Shown here: positions 58,434 to 64,000 of the stretch, one piece after another
How the letters are laid out: every line of letters begins with the position of its first letter
Numbering within the stretch: position 1 is the stretch's first letter
NCBI GenBank assembly: GCA_037043015.1
Contig: CM073322.1
Span: forward strand, 941,601-1,005,600
Direction of reading: 5' to 3'
DNA length: 64,000 bases
Source of the DNA: Bryum argenteum
Lineage: Eukaryota; Streptophyta; Bryopsida; Bryales; Bryaceae
Position numbers and translations under genes: made by a program
The notes under the pieces: model-generated
Told to the model about the DNA's origin: nothing
Seen by the model: only the letters and a program-made list of their open reading frames with translations
Databases searched by the model: none

Positions 58434-60835
58434 AATTAGGAGCATATGGTGACTTTTTCTGCAAGATACATTTTGTTAGTTGCTTTTAAAGCACCTTGAA
58501 TGTTGTCTCTTTTTTTGAACTTGGTGAGCTTGAGCTTGAGCCCAAGATCGATTCATCTATAGTTGCAACTAGCATTTCAAAATGTTTCAATATTTGTTTT
58601 GACACTATAAGTAGGCTTGATTTGATATTTTTTTTTTTATTTTTCATTGCCTTCTTAATTTTTACCATGGTTACCAAAGCACAAAAATATTCTTATACTT
58701 TTAATGTTCACTTGAGTGCCTATGTCTGCCCAAATTTATACGTGAAGTTCTCATTTGTACTTACAAAGACCCAAACTTTAGATATTTTGAATCCATCAAA
58801 AGTACAAATGTATGTGTGTGAAAGATTCTTAACATAAACATTCAACATTCCTTGTACTTTTGTCATTATAATTGATGCTAATTACAATCGGAAGCATATG
58901 GTGACTTTTTGTAATTCATATATTGAATATCAATATTAGTTTCTCTTTGACTCATGAATAATCAACAATAAAAACTTTATTGAAATGTATGAATTGTCTC
59001 AACATAGGTGCACCACGTGGAGACAATATAGGCAATATTAGATCTCAATAGTTTCAATAGAGTATCAAATTAATGGAATATAACCATGTATGTATTTTAC
59101 AATATGAAAGAGAAGTGGTTTTATCTACTAATTTTGTAAAGCATATCGTCAACCTGTAGACATCCCTAATGTCAAGAAACGACATTTTGGATGAAGGGCA
59201 AAAACTTTGAAGAGCCATAACTTCATCTAAACTTTGTTTTTGACGAAATCACTTGGGTTGAGTCCGAAATCAAGTCTAGTATGTGCTTTAAAAATTGTAG
59301 ACTATATAATAAAGTATCAATAAATGGCACGCATTTTAGTGAAGGCACCTTTTGTTTTTGGGTTTTCAAACATTTGGCATGTTATACCACTGCAAGCCAA
59401 AGATGTGAAATCAAAAAAAATTTAATGAGTTTTTTACACAAGTATGATGTTCATACGTATCCCAACATCTTTGTAGATGGATATGAGTACGAAGGGTTTA
59501 GACTTCACCATTGCAAGGCTATTATTTGAATCAAGATTTTTTCTTCATAAATTTTTGGGTACAAGAATGTCTTTGAGACAAAGATAAACAAAGTTCTAGT
59601 TATTGAATTTTATATTGCGGAATTCATATCGGTAGTATTTTCACTTCCAAACTTGTGAAACTTATGGTATTTGTTAGTTGTTTTGCACACTAAAATGTTA
59701 TGATCTCCCAATCTACAAGGTCCTATGAGACAACTTTTGGTTCACACTATTTACAATAAGTCCAAATATTACAAGTTTGTAAGGTTGAGAACTTGAGATC
59801 TATATAGCTAATCTTAATTTTCAACTATGACACATTTTTTGAGAATGTGTTTTTGGCTAAAAATACCCCAAGGACGTATTTGGGTTAAATCTCACCTCAT
59901 ACTAAAAATACCCCAACGATGTATTGGGATTAAATCTCATCTTATAAAGTGGGAGAATGGGCCCTTTCACTGCTTTGGTATTCTTAACAATGAATCTATA
60001 ATGAATCTATACTCGCATTTGTGGTTTGCATGATTTATCAAATGATGGTGATGGAATCCATTGACCATGCACAAATCTGCCACTGACACTTATGGCCCTC
60101 TTGCGCTGAAGAGCGGTCCGGATGCAGAAGATTGCGCACCATAAGGTAGCGGTCATAGGTCTCGCCCTCTGGACTTGCCCAAAGATTGCTTGCGGTGCAA
60201 AATCTTTGGCATCGAGACCGTTCTCTAGTACTTTAAGAATGGATTGATGAAAAATAACACTTAGACATGTGAGGATGAAAACTGCAAGTTGCAGGGGCTC
60301 ATGATGCCCCCTCCAGCACCATGTTCATGTGCCCACATTTTCATGCACCCTTCCCACCAGAACGGCCATGACTTCCACGATGTCGGCTGCGACGCCCGCG
60401 ACCACACCATGGCGCCGCCTCCTCATCTCCCAAACGTCCAGGACCCTCACGCCACCAGAACACTCCTCGCAGCAAATATCAACCGCCACTCAAACATCGT
60501 ACATCGACCATGCATGAGATAGCTTCAAGAGTCCAAACAACTTCGATCATGCATCATCTGCGAGATGAGAGCCTCAAGAATCAACTTTTCCTTTAAAACT
60601 TGTCAATGAGCCTTAATCATCGAATCCTTACAATGCGTCAATGAATTCATGATGGTATACTACTATTTACCAGCTCTCTCTGCCTGGTCCTTGCGGACAC
60701 ACTTGTGTGGGTAGCCGCCGGGAGGGAACATGAAAGGATCAACTCGCTACAAACATATATTACATCAACGCGCTAGCTAGATCTGCAAAATTGCATCGCC
60801 CACAATCTGTACAAGGGAGGACAATGGATGTGAGA

Positions 60836-63705
60836 TCACGACAAACTATACAGGCTCTTGGTGAGACCACAGCCCAAGGTGTCGGGTGGAAGTGGGGGGA
60901 GATTGTCGACGCCTTCCGCGAATACGGTGCCCATACCCATGTGAAAATGCGGCTCGATGTGGCAGTGGAACGGCCACGCGCCGGGGTTGTTGGCCACGAA
61001 CCGGATGGCCACCCAGCCATATGGAAACACCGCGACTGTATTTCGCACTGGCGGGTCTTTCAAGTTGAACGTCGCAGTGTCAGTGCGGGCGTCGAATCGC
61101 CCATGCCCATAGCCCAGGATCCAGAAGTCGTGCCCGTGGAGATGCCAGGGATGAATCTCGCTGTTGTTGGGATTCAGCGTGTTGGAATTCTGAACAATCA
61201 CATCCACGACGCTGTCCTGTTTGAAGACGTACACGGGACTACCAGTCGTGGCGTTTCGGTATTCGGGAGGCGGCGGTGAGAATATGTCGTAGTTGTGAAC
61301 TGGATAGTCCGGGGGCGGCCGCGAGTCGAACCCCGCGCCGCGGATCTTGTACTTGAACGCGGCCAGCACCGGCGTAGGCCTAGCTACATAGCTGATGTTG
61401 TTGAGTGCCCACTTCACTCGCCCCTGCACCATGTTCTGCGTGCAGAGGATGACGACAGTTCCGTCGGATTTTAGTGGAGGTGCCTGCTCGTGCCCAACGC
61501 GCGCCCGAATCATCTGCGCCTGCGCCAAACTGGCCGCGGTGTCGTTCCAGAGTGGGCTCACGGGCGCTGGCGACTGGGGCAGCAAAGGTCCAGCTCTAGA
61601 GTATTGCAACACGGCGAGTCCTGTTGGAGTGCTCGTCTTCCTCCCGCGAACGTTGATGGCCGCCCAGTAGTTTCGCCCTGGCGCTTGGTTTGCTGTAAAG
61701 AGCACATCATACGACTGCCCTGAGTATACATTTAGATTGTCCACTTGGAATGGCTTCACGTAGCGCCCGTCTGCCTGCACCACTGTCAGCTTGTGACCCT
61801 GCCCACCACACAACACTCGTTCCTCAGTCCCATTCTCATCCTCGTTCAGAACACATTATTTTACAAAAAAGGGATGCAATCTTACCTCGAGAATGAAGTT
61901 GAGGGACGACAAAGACGCAACGCTGGCAATGCGAAGGCGATAAGTCCTCCCGGGAATCACCGGCATCACATGGGGTGCACACGCGGGGCTGGTGGCATTG
62001 CAGACCACGCACTCAGTAGGAAAAGTCGTAGTGAGAGCAGAGCAATTGTATCGTCCTCGCCCCTGAATCAACAAAGACTGCACAACCATCGACAAAGGCA
62101 CAATATTCAGAAAACTTGGCATCTCTTGGGGAGGTAAGAATTCATTATCGAAAGAGGGTGATGCCACAGGAATGATGTTATTATAATAATAATAGGTGTT
62201 CCGTAATGACATCAGAGGTGCCGTATGTTATCAAAATGACACTTTGTGAAAGAAGGACAGATTTGAAACCTGAAATCAGGATTGCCCTCTCAGAATTTGG
62301 ACCCTAGAAAACTTCCAGGTGCTTCAAAGGATCGGCGCACAAACCTGAGGCTCCCCCACGAACTTGAAGGGAATGCTGGAGAGGCCCTGTTGCTGCTCAT
62401 AGATGGACTTGTGCCACCAGTCGTTGAGAATGATGCTGTGCTCGCCGTCGTAGGAGAATGGCTCCTTCTTCTGCGGAGGCAGGGAAACTATGAGGGATCC
62501 GAACAGCCCTCCCGCGCGCTGCATCCCGAAATGGCCGTGATAGAAATAAGTTCCAGCCTGCAATCAAAATACGATCACCAATCTATAATACCCTACGGCC
62601 CGTAATGATATTCCTTAAAACATACATCACCACTCCAGTGCCACTCACCCTGTCAAGCTTGAATCTGTATGTGAAGGTCTCCCCAGGGTTGATAGGGCAC
62701 TGTGATACATAAGCTGCGCCATCGAAAAAAGGTGTCGCTCTCTACACAGTCCAAGCTCAGCAAAAGATCAGTACTGAAGCTGTTTCCATAATAATGGCGT
62801 CCTCTCTACCTCAAGCTCTGTTCCAGCTGCATACATTTCTCTACCTATGTCCTCAATGATGAGTTTCAGGCACTATCATGATGCCTTGTGTACAGAACTG
62901 TCTCATTTTTGCAAACCTATGGTAAATTCGTCAACATCTATGTTTAGGATTTCATTGAAGCTCAGTGGTAGTTGAGCTACCACCATCACTTTTGGTTCAC
63001 ATGGAAACTCAGTTTTGTTGCAAGGGAAGTGTTTGGAGTGCTAGGAAGGAACGAACGAATGTTTGTTGTAAAAGTTTTGAGCCAAATCATTAACTTCTGT
63101 CATGTACGGTTAATTACCTCCTCCAACTTGAAGCGTGCAAATACTGACGAGGCGAATTTGAGTTGAAAATTCGTTAAATCTATCATTTAAATATCCAATT
63201 CGGGGACTTTCATCCACGATCGTCGACCTGTTGAGCTTCTGTGTACAATTTCGAGGCCTTCATCTACGATCCTGAACTTGTTCAGCTTTTGAAGTAAAGA
63301 ATGACTTCCGATTCAAATTCCAGTGCAGTAGTGTATAATTAAGGAATGTTACGTTCCTATGTCCTCACTGCTCACGTACGGAAGAATTGCCTTCTGTATC
63401 CTCAAGTCTAGACAAACCCTTGTCACCACTATATCTGGCTAGCTTACCTGATGAACGCCGTGCCAATGGAGGACAACGCCTTCGGTAGGAAGCGCATTCG
63501 TTACTCGCACAACAAGAGTATCTCCTTCGACACCATGGATGGTAGGCGACGGAAATTGGTTGTTGATACTCAACACCAACTTCCCAACGCAATCTGGCGA
63601 AGCAGACATGTAATCTACGGTCCAGTCATACTCCACAACAGCAGCCGCAGCGATAGACGCCAGTAAAACTGCTGCTGTTGCAACCCCAATCAAACATATC
63701 TTCAT
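60836..63705 (-). CDS. AAO: L-ascorbate oxidase (secreted multicopper oxidase)
   Basis: Exons on the minus strand: 63705-63448, 62741-62649, 62557-62345, 62077-61886, 61798-60836. All junctions are GT-AG in phase 0 and the product is 572 aa (family about 550-580). Residues 1-21 form a signal peptide ending in Ala-rich sequence, so the enzyme acts in the apoplast. Copper ligands are visible in all four motifs: HWHG (80-83), YHGH (123-126), HPWHLHGH (468-475) and [12 protein letters not shown] (530-541). In the last motif Cys531, His536 and Met541 serve the type 1 site. [17 protein letters not shown] and [17 protein letters not shown] favour ascorbate oxidase over laccase. It oxidises ascorbate with oxygen, affecting wall redox state and expansion. 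No damage seen. Confidence 0.94.
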
Positions 63706-64000
63706 TTCTAGCTCTCACGTTCGCTGCACCTGCAAGCCAAATTGACGACCGCCTCGGTTAGGTGACAAGTTTTCTGTGCCTCCCTTCGTAGAAACCATGG
63801 ATGACACTCTGCTGTACATGAACAACGAAGTGGCGCTGGCTAGAGCTAAAGTTTTGTGGCTCTCATGGTTCTCACAATGACGGAGTATGGGGAGGAGGGA
63901 ATGAACGTGATTGATCTGATCTGGGGGTAAAGCGCGAAGGCAGTCACTCAGTTTCCAGCAGGACCTACTAACCGGATTCAGTCAGCAAGTTGGTACGCAT
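63706..64000. promoter_or_regulatory. Upstream region of the ascorbate oxidase gene
   Basis: Non-coding sequence before the start codon on the minus strand, cut by the window edge. No specific element is assigned. Confidence 0.4.

Larger units (their letters stand above)
57011..60835. other. AT-rich intergenic region
   Basis: No convincing gene. It contains simple repeats and an imperfect tandem duplication near 59858-59944 (unit starting AAAAATACCCCAA). A GC-richer block at 60290-60530 has open frames on both strands but no motif I recognise. Confidence 0.5.

Noticed and set aside
58246-58489. Frames with runs of alternating Tyr and Ile
   Set aside because: Translation of the TA microsatellite.
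1-64000. CRISPR arrays, operons or ribosome binding sites
   Set aside because: The window is eukaryotic nuclear DNA with spliced genes, and no regularly spaced direct-repeat array of CRISPR type was seen.

Overview
The window is nuclear DNA of a land plant, most likely a moss or another seed-free plant (inference). It carries spliced genes with short GT-AG introns, a chlorophyll a/b-binding protein, a cell-wall GT47 enzyme and an L-ascorbate oxidase. It also carries a complete radial spoke protein 3 gene, which only plants with flagellated sperm are expected to keep. Exon structures were worked out by hand from reading frame, splice signals and remembered family sequences. No search was run, so homology statements rest on recognised motifs.

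Left part (1-23 kb). A nine-exon UDP-glucose 4-epimerase gene (+) converges on a four-exon gene for a small basic protein (-). AT-rich DNA follows, then a nested transposon: a piggyBac-like MITE (TTAA duplication, 14-bp inverted ends) split by a decayed Ty3/gypsy chromovirus with its own 5-bp duplication. Next come a universal stress protein gene, a MUR3-like Golgi glycosyltransferase gene, and an AT-rich stretch with a CACTA-type MITE and a tRNA-derived SINE.

Central part (23-57 kb). This is the most unusual region. Genes for proteins with a four-helix-bundle-like N-terminus, a pseudokinase and a kinase form a large inverted duplication. On the left are A (intact, +), B (5'-truncated, +) and a short conserved block E. 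On the right, mirrored, are D (intact, -), C (dead, -) and E'. The second halves and 3' flanks of A and D are nearly identical although their first halves have diverged. C carries two CAG-to-TAG stops, a lost start codon and a lost splice acceptor. It is also split by a 3.46-kb non-autonomous CACTA transposon with a perfect GGT target duplication. That transposon has captured and joined pieces of two unrelated host genes, an EFFECTOR OF TRANSCRIPTION family gene and a SEC23 gene. Between the arms lie ordinary single-copy genes: dolichol kinase (-), radial spoke protein 3 (+) and an LHCII protein (-), followed by a repeat-rich, gene-poor stretch.

Right part (57-64 kb). AT-rich DNA with simple repeats is followed by a complete five-exon L-ascorbate oxidase gene (-).

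The kinase cluster resembles plant immune or cell-death modules (tandem kinase proteins; MLKL- or RPW8-like bundles fused to kinases). That function is inferred from domain order only.
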